Source: an uncultured Cohaesibacter sp.
GTDB lineage: Bacteria; Pseudomonadota; Alphaproteobacteria; Rhizobiales; Cohaesibacteraceae
DNA length: 64,000 bases
Direction: 5' to 3'
Assembly (NCBI RefSeq): GCF_963677725.1
Contig: NZ_OY782507.1
Coordinates: forward strand, 2,170,001-2,234,000
The notes beneath the pieces were generated by a model, which had not been told where the DNA came from, searched no databases, and saw only the letters and a program-made list of their open reading frames with translations. Both the position numbers and the translations under genes were made by a program. Every line of letters begins with the position of its first letter. Within the stretch, counting starts at the first letter, position 1. Below, in pieces: positions 16,326-26,419 of the stretch.

Positions 16326-17630
16326 TCAGGAAGGCACCCGAACCTTGGCATTGGCCAGTGATTTGACTTCCGAGGAATGCGCGATCTTGCTCTCCTTGGC
16401 ATAGGCCTGATGCTGCTCTTCGATCTTGGCTTCGCTATAGAGATAATTGACCATCACGCCCCAACTGTTGCTCTTGCCGCGCGGGGACAGGTCGGCTTCC
16501 GCATGCACTTTGTGCAGCAAGGCACCATTGCCCAGATGGAAATGGGCCACCGGATCATAAACGGTGCCCTTCTTGCTGCGGGCATTGACCAAATAGCGAG
16601 CAGCAAGGCGGGCGATGACTTCGGCTGGTGGCAGTTCGTTTCCATCCAGACCATCAAGCACCGCCTGTTCTTCGAGCTTTAACAGGCTGTCGCCCTCTTG
16701 TTTGGCCTTCTCCACCCAGCGGCGCAGGCCCGGTACGGGCGACAGGGTGACAAAGGTGCTCAGTGACGGCAATTCGCGCTGCAACTCCGCCACCACCTGT
16801 TTGATCAGGAAGTTGCCAAAGGAAATCCCCCTCAGCCCATGCTGACAGTTGGAAATAGAGTAGAAGACCGCAACATTCGCAACATTGGGATCGACGGTCT
16901 TGCGGTCATGCTCAAGGATCGGGGCAATGGCGCCGGGAATTTCCTTGGTCAGGGCGACCTCGACGAAAATCAGCGGATCCCCGGGCATAGCCGGATGGAA
17001 GAAGGCGAACAGGCGGCGGTCACGCTCGGCGACGCGTTGGCGCAGATCATCCCATCCGTGGATCTGGTGCACCGCTTCATAGGCGATGATCTTTTCCAAA
17101 ATGGCCGCAGGCGTGGACCAATCGATCTGTACGATCTCAAGAAAGCCCCGGTTGAACCAGGCGGACAGCAAATGCTGAAAGTCGAGATCAAGGCCGCGCA
17201 GGTCAGGATGCTCGCGCAGAAAGCCCAACAGGTCCGAGCGCATACGGACCAGACGCGCCGTGGCACCGGGCACCCGGTTGATACGACGGATCAGCTCAAG
17301 GCTCTTTGGCTCGGCGGCGAAATAGAGCTCGCGCGCGGAGGCATTGTCGCTTGGCGTCCACTTCTCAACGGCTTCTGTCAGAGCGTCATGATCGACCCCA
17401 TAACGCTCGGCCATGGTTTCGAAGAAAGCGAGCTTTTCCTCGTCATTGGCTGTGTCGTAGATGTCGAGAATGCTGAGCGCGGTCTTGAGGCCGGATGCCT
17501 CGCCCTGATCGCTGATCAACGCGTCGCACAGAGGGATCAGGTCCGCCGGGCCGCTGGCGCTTTTGACCGTCAGAAAGGGGGCACGGGCGACGCGTTTTAA
17601 AATGTCGCTTAGAAAGTGTTTTTCGGCCAT
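16326..17630 (-). CDS. Malonyl-CoA decarboxylase
   Basis: A 434-residue enzyme that converts malonyl-CoA to acetyl-CoA and CO2. The N-terminal helical domain (about residues 1-170, including DLDFQHLLSAWFNRGFLEI) is followed by the GNAT-like catalytic domain. That domain holds FFHPAMPGDPLIFVEVALT, VAVFYSISNCQHGLRGISFGN (with the conserved serine and the ISFGN motif), FVTLSPVPG, and the C-terminal DPVAHFHLGNGA with its catalytic histidine. It is complete. In rhizobial relatives the gene is linked to malonate uptake and malonyl-CoA synthetase (mat genes); those are absent here, so it stands alone. A strong terminator follows. Confidence 0.93.
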   Translation of the reverse strand: MAEKHFLSDILKRVARAPFLTVKSASGPADLIPLCDALISDQGEASGLKTALSILDIYDTANDEEKLAFFETMAERYGVDHDALTEAVEKWTPSDNASARELYFAAEPKSLELIRRINRVPGATARLVRMRSDLLGFLREHPDLRGLDLDFQHLLSAWFNRGFLEIVQIDWSTPAAILEKIIAYEAVHQIHGWDDLRQRVAERDRRLFAFFHPAMPGDPLIFVEVALTKEIPGAIAPILEHDRKTVDPNVANVAVFYSISNCQHGLRGISFGNFLIKQVVAELQRELPSLSTFVTLSPVPGLRRWVEKAKQEGDSLLKLEEQAVLDGLDGNELPPAEVIARLAARYLVNARSKKGTVYDPVAHFHLGNGALLHKVHAEADLSPRGKSNSWGVMVNYLYSEAKIEEQHQAYAKESKIAHSSEVKSLANAKVRVPS

Positions 17631-17853
17631 GAAAATATGTACCTCAATATTTGGGGAATTGGGCCGACGCTATCGCGAAAGGCCGCAGCGCCTATGGGGG
17701 AAACGGACCCACATTCCTTTTGCTCTATGCCTTGGGAGGAGGCATCAAATCCCAAGATATAAAGGCGACAAGGGTTTGCGAGCAAGTCATCTCTTTGCAT
17801 GGCATGAGGTCATCCGACCTGTCGCCCTTTAAATGACAGGCAAAGCCGTTGAT

Positions 17854-18867
17854 TTATTTGTTGTAATAGTCGCGGAACCAAACCACGAAAGCCTTCACAC
17901 CCTCTTCGATGGAGGTTGCTGGCTTATAGCCGGTCAGGTGATGAAGCAGGCTGGAATCAGACAGGGTGGCAGGCACATCACCGGGCTGGATTTCCATCAG
18001 GTTGCGAATGGCCTTCTTGCCAAGAGCAGCTTCGATGGCCTTGATGAAATCAAGCAGCTGCACCCGCGTGGCGTTGCCGATATTGACCGTGCGATAGGGC
18101 GCGACCGGCGACAGGGAATCTCCATCCGCAACCTGATCACGGCTATCCGGGCGCACCGGCACCGCTTCCATCAACAGGCTGATCGCCTTGACCAGATCGT
18201 CAATATAGGTGAAGTCGCGCATCATCCGGCCATGATTGTATATGTCGATCGGGCGGTCATCGAGAATGGCATCGGTGAATTTGAACAAAGCCATATCCGG
18301 GCGCCCCCATGGGCCATAGGCGGTGAAGGTGCGGAACATGGTGATCGGCAGATTGTGGATATGGGCGTAGGAATGGGCCATCGACTCTGTAGCCTTCTTG
18401 CTCGCGGCATAGAAGGACATTTGCGCTTCGGTCTTGTCGATCTCACGGTAGGGCATGGTTTCATTGGCGCCATAGACCGAAGAGGTGGACGCCATCAGCA
18501 AATGGTCGACCTGTTGCTCAAGCGCGGCTTGCATCACATTGAAAGTGCCGATGATGTTGGCTTCAAGATAGGAACGCGGATTGTCAATGGAATAACGCAC
18601 CCCGGCTTGGGCTGCCAGATGGACAATGATGTCAGGGGCGAAATCACGCACCGCCTTGGCCAGTGCGTCCTCATCTTCCAGCATCGCTTCTGTCGCAGCG
18701 AAATGGCGGTTCTGCATCAGCATTGCATGGCGGCGCTGTTTGAGGGTGATGTCGTAATAGTCGGTCATCCCGTCATAGCCATGGACGATATGGCCCTCGG
18801 CCAGCAAATGCCTGGCTAGGTGAAACCCGATGAAACCCGCTGTGCCGGTGATAAAGACGCGTTTCAT
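17854..18867 (-). CDS. UDP-glucuronate 4-epimerase-like NAD-dependent epimerase
   Basis: A 337-residue extended SDR. It has the NAD motif TGTAGFIGFHLA, the YDGMTDYYD loop typical of LspL/CapI UDP-glucuronate 4-epimerases, STSSVYG, and catalytic YAASKKATE, followed by RTFTAYGPWGRPDMA. These features point to interconversion of UDP-glucuronate and UDP-galacturonate for surface polysaccharide. The ATG at 18867 has AGAGAGG upstream; the extension to 18963 is not coding-like. It stands beside sulfate activation genes and galE, suggesting a loose envelope polysaccharide neighbourhood. Confidence 0.9.
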   Translation of the reverse strand: MKRVFITGTAGFIGFHLARHLLAEGHIVHGYDGMTDYYDITLKQRRHAMLMQNRHFAATEAMLEDEDALAKAVRDFAPDIIVHLAAQAGVRYSIDNPRSYLEANIIGTFNVMQAALEQQVDHLLMASTSSVYGANETMPYREIDKTEAQMSFYAASKKATESMAHSYAHIHNLPITMFRTFTAYGPWGRPDMALFKFTDAILDDRPIDIYNHGRMMRDFTYIDDLVKAISLLMEAVPVRPDSRDQVADGDSLSPVAPYRTVNIGNATRVQLLDFIKAIEAALGKKAIRNLMEIQPGDVPATLSDSSLLHHLTGYKPATSIEEGVKAFVVWFRDYYNK

Positions 18868-19016
18868 GATCTGGGATCCTCTCTGGCTCGTGAGCCCGAT
18901 AAACTGCATGGCTATCGCGGCTTGCGTGATCTGTCCGGGTTGTCTCAGAAAGTAGACCAGCATTCAAGCACCAGCGGCGGGGCTTTGTCGACTTTTCCTA
19001 AGACTTTGGAGACAAA

Positions 19017-19045
19017 AAGGAGGATGCGGCCGCCGCACCCTCCTT
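19017..19045 (-). terminator. Second stem-loop downstream of cysNC
   Basis: AAGGAGG and CCTCCTT flank a GC-rich loop containing GCGGCCGC, 50 to 80 bases past the cysNC stop codon. On the minus strand it continues into TTTTTGTCTCC, so it may act as a backup intrinsic terminator. Confidence 0.55.
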
Positions 19046-19067
19046 GGTGACTCTGGTATCCGACATT

Positions 19068-19091
19068 CCGTCTGTCAAGATTGACAGACGG
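19068..19091 (-). terminator. Stem-loop immediately downstream of cysNC
   Basis: CCGTCTGTCA and TGACAGACGG form a perfect ten-base-pair stem with a four-base loop, six bases after the cysNC stop codon. The T-run on the minus strand is weak, so it may stabilise the transcript end as much as terminate. Confidence 0.6.
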
Positions 19092-19096
19092 ACCAG

Positions 19097-21010
19097 TCAC
19101 GACGCGGGTTCCTGCAACAGAGTTTCGACGATGACGTCTGCGGCCTCTTCGGCGCTCATGTCTGTGGTGTTGACCTGAATTTCCGGATTTACCGGAGCCT
19201 CGTAGGGGGCGTCAATGCCGGTGAAGTTCGGAATTTCTCCCGCCCGCGCCTTGGCATAAAGGCCTTTGACATCCCGCGCCTCGCACACATCGAGGGGCGT
19301 GTTGACATAGACTTCCGTAAACTCACCATCCTCCAGCATATCACGAACCATGCGTCGCTCTGCTTCGTAAGGCGAAATAAATGCCGTCAACACGATCAGG
19401 CCTGCATCGGCCATCAGCTTGGCCACCTCGCCAACCCGGCGGATATTCTCCACCCGGTCAACGTCGGTGAAGCCGAGATCCTTGTTCAAGCCATGGCGGA
19501 CATTGTCGCCGTCGAGCAAATAGGTGTGACGCCCTTCTGCGAACAGCTTCTTCTCCACCAGATTGGCGATGGTCGATTTGCCCGACCCGCTGAGACCGGT
19601 AAACCAGAGGACCTTCGGGGTCTGATGCTTCTGTTCGGCGCGCGCGGTCTTGTCGACATCCACCGCTTGCCAATGGATATTTTCGGCCCGGCGCAACCCA
19701 AACCAGACAAGGCCAGCGGCAACCGTCTGATTGGACAGGCGATCAATCAGAATGAAGGAACCGGTTTTGCGATTCTCCTCATAGGTATCCATCGCCAGAG
19801 ATTCTGCGAATGCCAAATTGCAAAAGCCAATCTCATTGAGCTCCAGCGCCTTGCCTGCCTGATGATGGGCTGCATCATTGACATCGACCTTGTGCTTGAG
19901 CTCGGTCACCGTGGCTTGAACCTGTTGGGCACCCATTTTCAGAATGTAGGGGCGTCCGATCAGCAGATGCTCCTGGGCCATCCATATCAGATGGGCGGAA
20001 ATCTGGTCGGTGACCATGGGACGGTGTTTGACCGGGGCAAGCAGATCGCCGCGGGAAATATCGATTTCGTCTTCCAGCGTAAGGGTTACCGCTTCGCCGG
20101 CTTCGACATCCTGCTGCTCCCCATCCATTGTCACGATCGACTTGATGCGTGAACTTTTGCCCGAGCGGGCCACGACAATCTCGTCTCCGACGCGCGCCAG
20201 GCCCGAGGCCACCGTGCCGGAAAAGCCGCGGAAATTGAGGTTTGGGCGATTGACCCACTGGACGGGAAACCGGAAAGGCAGTGCAATCTCGGCGCTTTCC
20301 ACATCGATGGTTTCAAGATAGTGAAGCAAGGTCGGCCCGTCATACCATGGCATATTGCCAGACTTGGCCACCACATTGTCGCCGTAGCGCGCAGACATCG
20401 GCACAGCGGTGACCGTGTCGAAGTCGAAGCTCTGGGCGAAGGCCTGATAGTCTGCAACGATTCCGTCAAAGACCTCTTGGCTGAAGTCCATCAGGTCCAT
20501 CTTGTTGACCGCCAGCACCACATGGCGCACGCCGATCAGGGAATTGATGAAACTATGACGCCGGGTCTGGGTCAGGATGCCCTTGCGGGCGTCAATCAAA
20601 ATGACAGCCAGATCGCAGTTGGACGCGCCGGTTGCCATGTTGCGGGTATATTGCTCATGGCCGGGGGTATCGGCGACAATGAATTTGCGCTTGTCGGTCG
20701 CAAAGAAACGATAGGCAACATCAATGGTGATGCCCTGCTCCTGCTCGGCCTGCAGGCCATCGAGCAGCAAGGCCAGATCCATATCGTCGCCGGTGGTGCC
20801 ATGCTTCTTGCTGACCGCTTCCAGAGACTTCAGCTGATCTTCAAAAATGGTTTTGGAATCATAAAGCAAACGACCAATCAGGGTCGACTTGCCATCATCA
20901 ACGGAGCCACAGGTCAGAAAGCGCAGAATATCGCGGCTTTCCTCTTGTACGAAGGACTTGCCAGTCTGAGATGCTTGGGATGTCTGAGATGCTTGGGCTG
21001 CATGTGTCAT
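19097..21010 (-). CDS. cysNC: Bifunctional sulfate adenylyltransferase subunit 1 / adenylylsulfate kinase (CysNC, NodQ-like)
   Basis: A 637-residue fusion. The N-terminal GTPase (CysN) has G1 GSVDDGKST (about residues 36-44), DTPGHEQY and NKMDL; its GTP hydrolysis drives APS formation by CysD. The C-terminal APS kinase (CysC) starts near residue 450 with GLSGSGKST and [10 protein letters not shown], and makes PAPS. It sits in the cytosol at the head of sulfate assimilation or sulfotransferase supply. The start codon overlaps the cysD stop by one base (TGATG), implying coupled synthesis. Two stem-loops follow the gene. The domain fusion is normal for rhizobia and relatives. Confidence 0.95.
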   Translation of the reverse strand: MTHAAQASQTSQASQTGKSFVQEESRDILRFLTCGSVDDGKSTLIGRLLYDSKTIFEDQLKSLEAVSKKHGTTGDDMDLALLLDGLQAEQEQGITIDVAYRFFATDKRKFIVADTPGHEQYTRNMATGASNCDLAVILIDARKGILTQTRRHSFINSLIGVRHVVLAVNKMDLMDFSQEVFDGIVADYQAFAQSFDFDTVTAVPMSARYGDNVVAKSGNMPWYDGPTLLHYLETIDVESAEIALPFRFPVQWVNRPNLNFRGFSGTVASGLARVGDEIVVARSGKSSRIKSIVTMDGEQQDVEAGEAVTLTLEDEIDISRGDLLAPVKHRPMVTDQISAHLIWMAQEHLLIGRPYILKMGAQQVQATVTELKHKVDVNDAAHHQAGKALELNEIGFCNLAFAESLAMDTYEENRKTGSFILIDRLSNQTVAAGLVWFGLRRAENIHWQAVDVDKTARAEQKHQTPKVLWFTGLSGSGKSTIANLVEKKLFAEGRHTYLLDGDNVRHGLNKDLGFTDVDRVENIRRVGEVAKLMADAGLIVLTAFISPYEAERRMVRDMLEDGEFTEVYVNTPLDVCEARDVKGLYAKARAGEIPNFTGIDAPYEAPVNPEIQVNTTDMSAEEAADVIVETLLQEPAS

Positions 21011-21927
21011 CAGAAATAGCCCTCCCGCTTTTTCTTCTCCATCGAGGCGGTGTCGTCATGGTCGATCATCCGCCCTTCCCGCTCGGAGGTGCGGGCAATC
21101 AGCATTTCTTCGAAAATCGCTTCAAGCGTATCGGCGCTGCTTTCGACCGCCCCGGTCAATGGGTAGCAGCCAAGGGTGCGGAATCGGACAACGCGCTCCT
21201 CGGGCACTTCACCCGGGTGCAACGGCAGGCGCTCGTCATCGACCATGATCCAGGTGCCATCGCGTTTGACGACCGGGCGCTTCTTGGCGAAATAGAGCGG
21301 CACGATGGGGATGTTTTCCAGCATGATATATTGCCAGATATCCTGCTCGGTCCAGTTGGAGAGCGGGAAGACACGGATGCTTTCCCCCGGTTTGATGCGG
21401 GTATTGAAAAGGCTCCAGAGTTCGGGGCGCTGGTTCTTGGGATCCCACGCATGATTGGCCGAACGAAAAGAGAAAATGCGCTCCTTGGCGCGGGACTTTT
21501 CCTCGTCACGGCGCGCGCCACCAAAGGCGGCATCAAATTTATGCTCGGTCAAAGCCGCCTTCAAGGCGTCTGTTTTCATCACCTGCGTATAAAATGATGA
21601 ACCGTGGTCAAACGGGTTGATATTGTCCGCCACCCCTTGCTGGTTGGTATGAACAATCAGATCGAGATCATACTCTTGAACCATCTGATCGCGAAAGGCG
21701 ATCATTTCGCGAAACTTGAAGGTCGTGTCGACATGCATCAAGGGAAATGGCAGGCGGGAGGGATAAAAAGCCTTCCTCGCCAGATGCAACATCACGGCAC
21801 TGTCCTTGCCGATCGAATAGAGCATTACCGGGTTTTTGAACTCGGCCGCCACCTCGCGAATAATATGGATGCTCTCATGCTCCAATCGCTTGAGATGACT
21901 TCGGCGGTCGTGTGCCGGATCAGACAT
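21010..21927 (-). CDS. cysD: Sulfate adenylyltransferase subunit 2 (CysD)
   Basis: A 305-residue catalytic subunit of ATP sulfurylase. The PP-loop motif is [16 protein letters not shown] (around residue 36), and the family blocks [31 protein letters not shown] and [12 protein letters not shown] are all present. With CysN it converts sulfate and ATP to APS. The ATG at 21927 (MSDPAH) is preferred to the one at 21936 because AGAAGG is then nine bases upstream; the earlier ATG would abut it. It is the first gene of the cysD-cysNC operon. Confidence 0.95.
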   Translation of the reverse strand: MSDPAHDRRSHLKRLEHESIHIIREVAAEFKNPVMLYSIGKDSAVMLHLARKAFYPSRLPFPLMHVDTTFKFREMIAFRDQMVQEYDLDLIVHTNQQGVADNINPFDHGSSFYTQVMKTDALKAALTEHKFDAAFGGARRDEEKSRAKERIFSFRSANHAWDPKNQRPELWSLFNTRIKPGESIRVFPLSNWTEQDIWQYIMLENIPIVPLYFAKKRPVVKRDGTWIMVDDERLPLHPGEVPEERVVRFRTLGCYPLTGAVESSADTLEAIFEEMLIARTSEREGRMIDHDDTASMEKKKREGYF

Positions 21928-22184
21928 CGTGATCATCCTTCTGGGTCCTGTCTGGTCTCAAATCCTGCTTTGCCGCTGGGGGACCAAGACGGATTTGATG
22001 TTCGATTATGCGGCGTTGAGGAATCGGATAGCCTCGCGGACCGCCTGAATTTTGGGTTAGCGGCATCCCTCCCGCTCCAGCCGGGGGCGGCCGGGGCATG
22101 GTTGGACCACACTCATATGGGTCTTGGATCATGACGGGCGGCACAGAGCCGGTCTGTCTTGATTTATGGATATGGGCTATAGCC

Positions 22185-23186
22185 TCAGGACCGGTTATGG
22201 CCTTTTTCGAGGAGCGCACGCTCCCAGTCGAGCGCTGTCTTTACGATCAGATCGAGATCATCATAGCGCGGCTGCCAGTTGGTGATGCCTCTCAGACGCG
22301 AGGAATCGGCCACCAGACTGGCCGGGTCGCCTTCTCGTCGTTCAACGATGTCGGCGGGGAAATCATTCTTGGACACGCGACGAACGGACTCCACCACTTC
22401 AAGCACCGAATAGCCCTTGCCATAGCCGCAATTGGCAACGAATGGTGGGTGCCCGTCGAGCAGCGCGTCAAGTGCCAGCGCGTGGGCAGCGGCCAGATCC
22501 GACACATGAATATAGTCGCGGATGCAGGTGCCGTCGGGCGTCGGATAATCATCGCCAAAAATGGCAAGCTTATCGCGTTGTCCCAAAGCCACCTGATTGG
22601 CAACCTTGATCAAATGGGTCGCCACTGGTGAAGACTGGCCGGTGCGGCCTTTCGGATCTGCGCCTGCGACATTGAAATAGCGCAGGGCTGCATATTTCAG
22701 ACCATAGGCTATCGCGCTATCACGCAGCATGAATTCTGTCATCAGCTTGGAGGTGCCATAAGGCGAGATCGGTTCCAGCTGGAGATCTTCGGTCAAGGCC
22801 CCTTCGACCCCGACCGGATTGCCATAAACGGCGGCGGTGGAGGAGAAAATGAAGGCTTTGACGCCCGCCTTGACCGCATTTTCTATCAGCGAACGCGACT
22901 TGACGGTGTTGTTGAGATAATAGCCAAGCGGATCGGTGACCGAGTCTGGCACAACGATGGAACCGGCAAAATGAATGACCGCGTCGACCTTGTGCTCGGC
23001 CATCACGTCGGCGACCAGATCACTGTCACCGATATCACCCTCGATTACAGGCACGGAATCGGGCACAAGCCACTGGAAACCGGTTGAGAGATTATCAATG
23101 ACGACGACGTCCTTGCCTGCATCAAACAACGTCCAAACCATGTGGCTGCCGATATAACCGCAGCCCCCCGTCACCAAAATACTCAT
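22185..23186 (-). CDS. galE: UDP-glucose 4-epimerase GalE
   Basis: A 333-residue extended SDR with the NAD motif VTGGCGYIGSH at residues 4-14, FSSTAAVYG, catalytic YGTSK, and LRYFNVAGADP. The C-terminal NLGSGKG-like block appears here as NCGYGKGYSV. It interconverts UDP-glucose and UDP-galactose for polysaccharide and lipopolysaccharide synthesis. It lies upstream of cysD in the same direction with a 257-bp gap, so it probably has its own transcript. Confidence 0.93.
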   Translation of the reverse strand: MSILVTGGCGYIGSHMVWTLFDAGKDVVVIDNLSTGFQWLVPDSVPVIEGDIGDSDLVADVMAEHKVDAVIHFAGSIVVPDSVTDPLGYYLNNTVKSRSLIENAVKAGVKAFIFSSTAAVYGNPVGVEGALTEDLQLEPISPYGTSKLMTEFMLRDSAIAYGLKYAALRYFNVAGADPKGRTGQSSPVATHLIKVANQVALGQRDKLAIFGDDYPTPDGTCIRDYIHVSDLAAAHALALDALLDGHPPFVANCGYGKGYSVLEVVESVRRVSKNDFPADIVERREGDPASLVADSSRLRGITNWQPRYDDLDLIVKTALDWERALLEKGHNRS

Positions 23187-23740
23187 TTTACCCCAACCTG
23201 TTCTTTCACCCTAGGCATTATGCCTCGCATTGTCTCCGTGCTCGAAAAACGTTCGCGCAGGAGCCGACTTCCAGGCCAATATTTGCGGTTTTTAAACAAA
23301 GACTGCAACCCCAAACCGGGCTTAGCAAAACAAATAAGACCCAGTTTCGAATGTATGCAGTTTTTGGAACGCGCGAGTTCCAACAATCAGCGCAAAATTG
23401 AAAGCAAATTTCCCTTCCCCTCGCAGCGACTCGGGAATGGTTTGTGATTCATCCCCAACCCCCACTTCTTTATCTCAGCAATTTTTCCACCATTCAGATT
23501 TGAAGAAGGTTTCCCGGCCTCTCATCTTCCACTTTTGTTCTTTGAATGTAGGCTATAGTGTCACACTGCTGATTTTCAATGCGGTATGGCCAAAGGAATG
23601 GCAACGGTTAACTTGATTCCATTCAATCGCTCTGATACAGCCAAATGTGACTATTATGAGCCATTGTCGAAACCGATTGGCATTAACGATTTCGTTATTG
23701 GTCTTTCGAGGTGGCATAAAAAATACTGTTGGGTGCTTCG
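23187..23740. other. 554-bp intergenic region between galE and the outer membrane protein gene
   Basis: The region separates divergently transcribed galE and the porin-like gene, so both promoters should lie here. No open frame has convincing codon use or a recognisable product, and no RNA structure was recognised. The stretch nearest the porin gene (23640-23740) is AT-rich, as expected for a strong outer membrane protein promoter and leader. Confidence 0.5.
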
Positions 23741-25048
23741 ATGACTATGAATAAAGACCGGACCATTGCGCAACGCGCGCGACAAGTGCTGCTTGCCTCT
23801 TCCCTTTCTCTCATTGGTCTTTCTGCATTCGGCCTTGCTGCCCCTGCCAGCGCTGCTGATATGGCGCAGATTTTCGACACCAGGTCAGCCTATGACTGGA
23901 GCGGCTTTTATATGGGCGTTCAGTTCGGTATGGGCACCGGCAAGGTTGAGACGTCCGACGGCACAAGCAAGATCTCGGAGCGCTTCTCTCAGGGCGACAA
24001 TACCACGGGCGGTGTTCTGGCAGGGTGGAACTATCAGACCGGCAACATTGTCTATGGTCTGGAAGGCGGCCTTTCGATCAACGAAATCAAAGCCAATCAC
24101 AATGGCAGCACGATCGCCTATCATAACAGTGACTATGTCTGGCACGCAGAAGCCCGCGGCAAGCTGGGCTACTCGTTCGGTCGCTTCCTGCCATATGTTC
24201 ATGCAGGTGTGCTTGTCGGTGAATTCTATCAGCAGAGCGCCCCTGGCGCATTCGGCCCGTCGGCCAAAATGAAAACCGTTTATGGGTATACTGCCGGTGC
24301 TGGCATCGACGTGCGGATCGCTCCGAAAATCTCGATCCGGTCGGAATATGTCTATCAGAATTATGGCAAGCAGAATTACTATCTTGCCACACCGGCAGCA
24401 ACGACTTTGAAGTCCGACTTCGATGTCCATATCGCGCGTGCGGCTCTGCTCTATCATTTCGGCAATCCGATCACAGAAGCCGATCATGACACCAGCAATT
24501 CGCTGCTGTTTGCCGGACCATCCTTCGGCGTCAATGTTTCAGCCACGACCGGCGACGTAAAAATGGGAGGCTATAGCTCGGGCAGCTTTAGCCTTGACAC
24601 CGTTGCGGCAGGTGCCACGGTTGGCTACCTCTATCCGGTCAACGATTTCCGCTTGGGTGCGGAAGCCGAGTTGGCAATGCATAGCGGCTCAGAAGCCGGC
24701 AATCCGGGCGGTCCGCTGACCAGCCTGAATTATCGTTTGATGTGGCATGCGGCTGTGCGCGGCAAGGTTGGCTATGTGTATGACAACTACATGCCTTATG
24801 TGATGGCAGGTGCCAATCTGGGCCAGTTCACCACCAGCTCCCAGCCAAGCAACAACACCAACCTTGATCCTTATAAAAAGGGCTACAGCGTCGGGGCCGG
24901 GGTTGAATATGCAATCACCGACCATCTGAGTGCTGACGTGGCCTATAGCTACAACACCTATAAAAAGACCGACGTCGATACCAATGGTGGCGTGACCAAG
25001 ATCGGGCATGATTTCCACCAGGTCCGCTTTGGTCTGACCATTCGCTAA
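23741..25048 (+). CDS. Outer membrane beta-barrel protein with two tandem Omp25-like barrels
   Basis: A 435-residue secreted protein. The signal peptide ends near PASA-AD. Two homologous halves follow. Half 1 begins YDWSGFYMGVQFG (near residue 45) and includes WHAEARGKLGYSFGRFLPYVHAG; half 2 begins LLFAGPSFGVNVS (near residue 250) and includes WHAAVRGKVGYVYDNYMPYVMAG. Each resembles the small eight-stranded barrel family of Omp25/Omp31/RopB proteins of Hyphomicrobiales, and the C-terminus HQVRFGLTIR ends with the aromatic/hydrophobic pattern of the last strand. It is about twice the length of single-barrel members. Either two eight-stranded barrels or one merged sixteen-stranded barrel is possible. 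The start could also be ATG 23747. Confidence 0.85.
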   Translation: MTMNKDRTIAQRARQVLLASSLSLIGLSAFGLAAPASAADMAQIFDTRSAYDWSGFYMGVQFGMGTGKVETSDGTSKISERFSQGDNTTGGVLAGWNYQTGNIVYGLEGGLSINEIKANHNGSTIAYHNSDYVWHAEARGKLGYSFGRFLPYVHAGVLVGEFYQQSAPGAFGPSAKMKTVYGYTAGAGIDVRIAPKISIRSEYVYQNYGKQNYYLATPAATTLKSDFDVHIARAALLYHFGNPITEADHDTSNSLLFAGPSFGVNVSATTGDVKMGGYSSGSFSLDTVAAGATVGYLYPVNDFRLGAEAELAMHSGSEAGNPGGPLTSLNYRLMWHAAVRGKVGYVYDNYMPYVMAGANLGQFTTSSQPSNNTNLDPYKKGYSVGAGVEYAITDHLSADVAYSYNTYKKTDVDTNGGVTKIGHDFHQVRFGLTIR

Positions 25049-25077
25049 GGGTCATTTCTAACAGTGTAATTTTGGAT

Positions 25078-25100
25078 AAGGCGTGCTTCGGGCACGCCTT
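25078..25100 (+). terminator. Intrinsic terminator of the tandem-barrel gene
   Basis: AAGGCGTGC and GCACGCCTT form a nine-base-pair stem closed by a TTCGG-type loop, followed by ATTTCGTTT, 29 bp after the stop codon. Confidence 0.85.
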
Positions 25101-25134
25101 ATTTCGTTTGAACAAGCGCTATCAGACACAAAAA

Positions 25135-25160
25135 AGCCAGCCTTGATATCAGGGCTGGCT
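25135..25160 (-). terminator. Intrinsic terminator of ackA
   Basis: On the minus strand AGCCAGCC and GGCTGGCT pair with a ten-base loop and are followed by TTTTTTGTG, 27 bases beyond the ackA stop codon. Confidence 0.85.
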
Positions 25161-25186
25161 ATTTGTTTGTTGCGTTCGGGATCCGA

Positions 25187-26395
25187 TCAGGCCGGCAGCG
25201 CTTTCAGCGTGTGGCGGGCGATCATGATCTCTTCATCGGTCGGGATGATGAAGACAGGCAGCGAGCCTTCCTCGGAGATCTGAGAGGCGTTGACATTGTT
25301 GCGCTCGGCATCAATGCGAATACCGATCCAGTCGAGATAAACGCCGATCCTTTTGCGGACGTCAGCGCAATATTCGCCAATGCCTGCAGTGAAAACCAAT
25401 GCGTCAAGCCCACCGGTAGAGACCGCCAGCGAGACGATCTGCTTGGCGACCCGGCTGCAGAAATAGTCGACAGCCAACTGCGCACGCGGATCCGGATTGT
25501 CATACAGGTCGCGCATATCGTTGGAAATTTCCGAAATGCCGAGCAAACCGCATTCACGATAGAGCAGTTTCTCCATCTCATCGGCGCCCATGTCATATTC
25601 GCGCATCAAATGGAGCAGGATGCCCGGATCAATGCTGCCCGGGCGGGTTCCCATTGGCACGCCTTCGAGGGCGGAGAAGCCCATAGAGGTCTCAATGCTC
25701 TTGCCGTCCTGCAGCATGGACAGGCTGGCACCATTGCCCAGATGGGCAACGACGACGCGGCCCTTGGCAAGGTCTGACATTTCCTGCTGCATGAAGTGGG
25801 CAATATATTCGTAGGACAGACCATGGAAGCCATAGCTGCGGATGCCCTTGTCGGTCAGGCGCTTTGGCAGGGCATAAATCGAGTAAAGATCCGACTGTCC
25901 CTGATGGAAGGCAGTGTCGAAACAGGCAACCTGAGGCAGATCCGGGCGCGTCTTGGCAAGCGCTTCAATGGCCGCCACATTCTGCGGTTGATGCAACGGG
26001 GCAAGCGGGCTGAAGCTTTCAAGCTGCTTGAGGATCTGCGGCGTCACCAGTACCGGCTTGTCATAGACTTCGCTGCCATGAACCACCCTGTGACCGGCTG
26101 CAATCAATGGCAGGTCGGACGGTAGATTGGCTTCGATCCAAGTCAGCAGATGGGGCAGGATGGAAGGAACGGTGCCCTCGTCCTTGGCAGCCCAATGTTC
26201 GTCGGCGAGTTTTTCACCCGCTTCGCTTTTGGCCTTCAAATGGGCGTCGGTGCCAATGCCGGTCAATTGGCCTGCAAAGAGCGGGGAAACCCCCTCGGCG
26301 CTCTGTGCGTCAAGTTGGAAAATGGAAAATTTCACACTGGAAGAGCCGCTGTTCAGAACCAGCAGCGCTCCCTTGTTGATGTCGGATTGTGTCAT
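25187..26395 (-). CDS. ackA: Acetate kinase
   Basis: A 402-residue ASKHA-fold kinase interconverting acetyl phosphate plus ADP with acetate plus ATP. Visible signatures are LVLNSGSSSVKFSIFQ at residues 12-27, AGHRVVHGS near residue 100, CFDTAFHQ near residue 160, and VAHLGNGASLSM near residue 218. It is downstream of a MaoC-phosphotransacetylase fusion in the same direction (24-bp gap), forming the acyl-CoA to acyl phosphate to acid pathway. The fused partner suggests that substrates beyond acetate, such as propionate or butyrate, may be used. Confidence 0.95.
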   Translation of the reverse strand: MTQSDINKGALLVLNSGSSSVKFSIFQLDAQSAEGVSPLFAGQLTGIGTDAHLKAKSEAGEKLADEHWAAKDEGTVPSILPHLLTWIEANLPSDLPLIAAGHRVVHGSEVYDKPVLVTPQILKQLESFSPLAPLHQPQNVAAIEALAKTRPDLPQVACFDTAFHQGQSDLYSIYALPKRLTDKGIRSYGFHGLSYEYIAHFMQQEMSDLAKGRVVVAHLGNGASLSMLQDGKSIETSMGFSALEGVPMGTRPGSIDPGILLHLMREYDMGADEMEKLLYRECGLLGISEISNDMRDLYDNPDPRAQLAVDYFCSRVAKQIVSLAVSTGGLDALVFTAGIGEYCADVRKRIGVYLDWIGIRIDAERNNVNASQISEEGSLPVFIIPTDEEIMIARHTLKALPA

Positions 26396-26419
26396 TCTAT
26401 CGATGCTTTCAATCGTCGC

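Noticed and set aside
16839-17600. 253-codon plus-strand frame opposite malonyl-CoA decarboxylase
   Set aside because: It is antisense to a complete enzyme gene, and its composition is typical of a shadow frame.
17833-18819. 328-codon plus-strand frame opposite the UDP-glucuronate epimerase
   Set aside because: It is antisense to a gene with intact SDR motifs; no plausible function.
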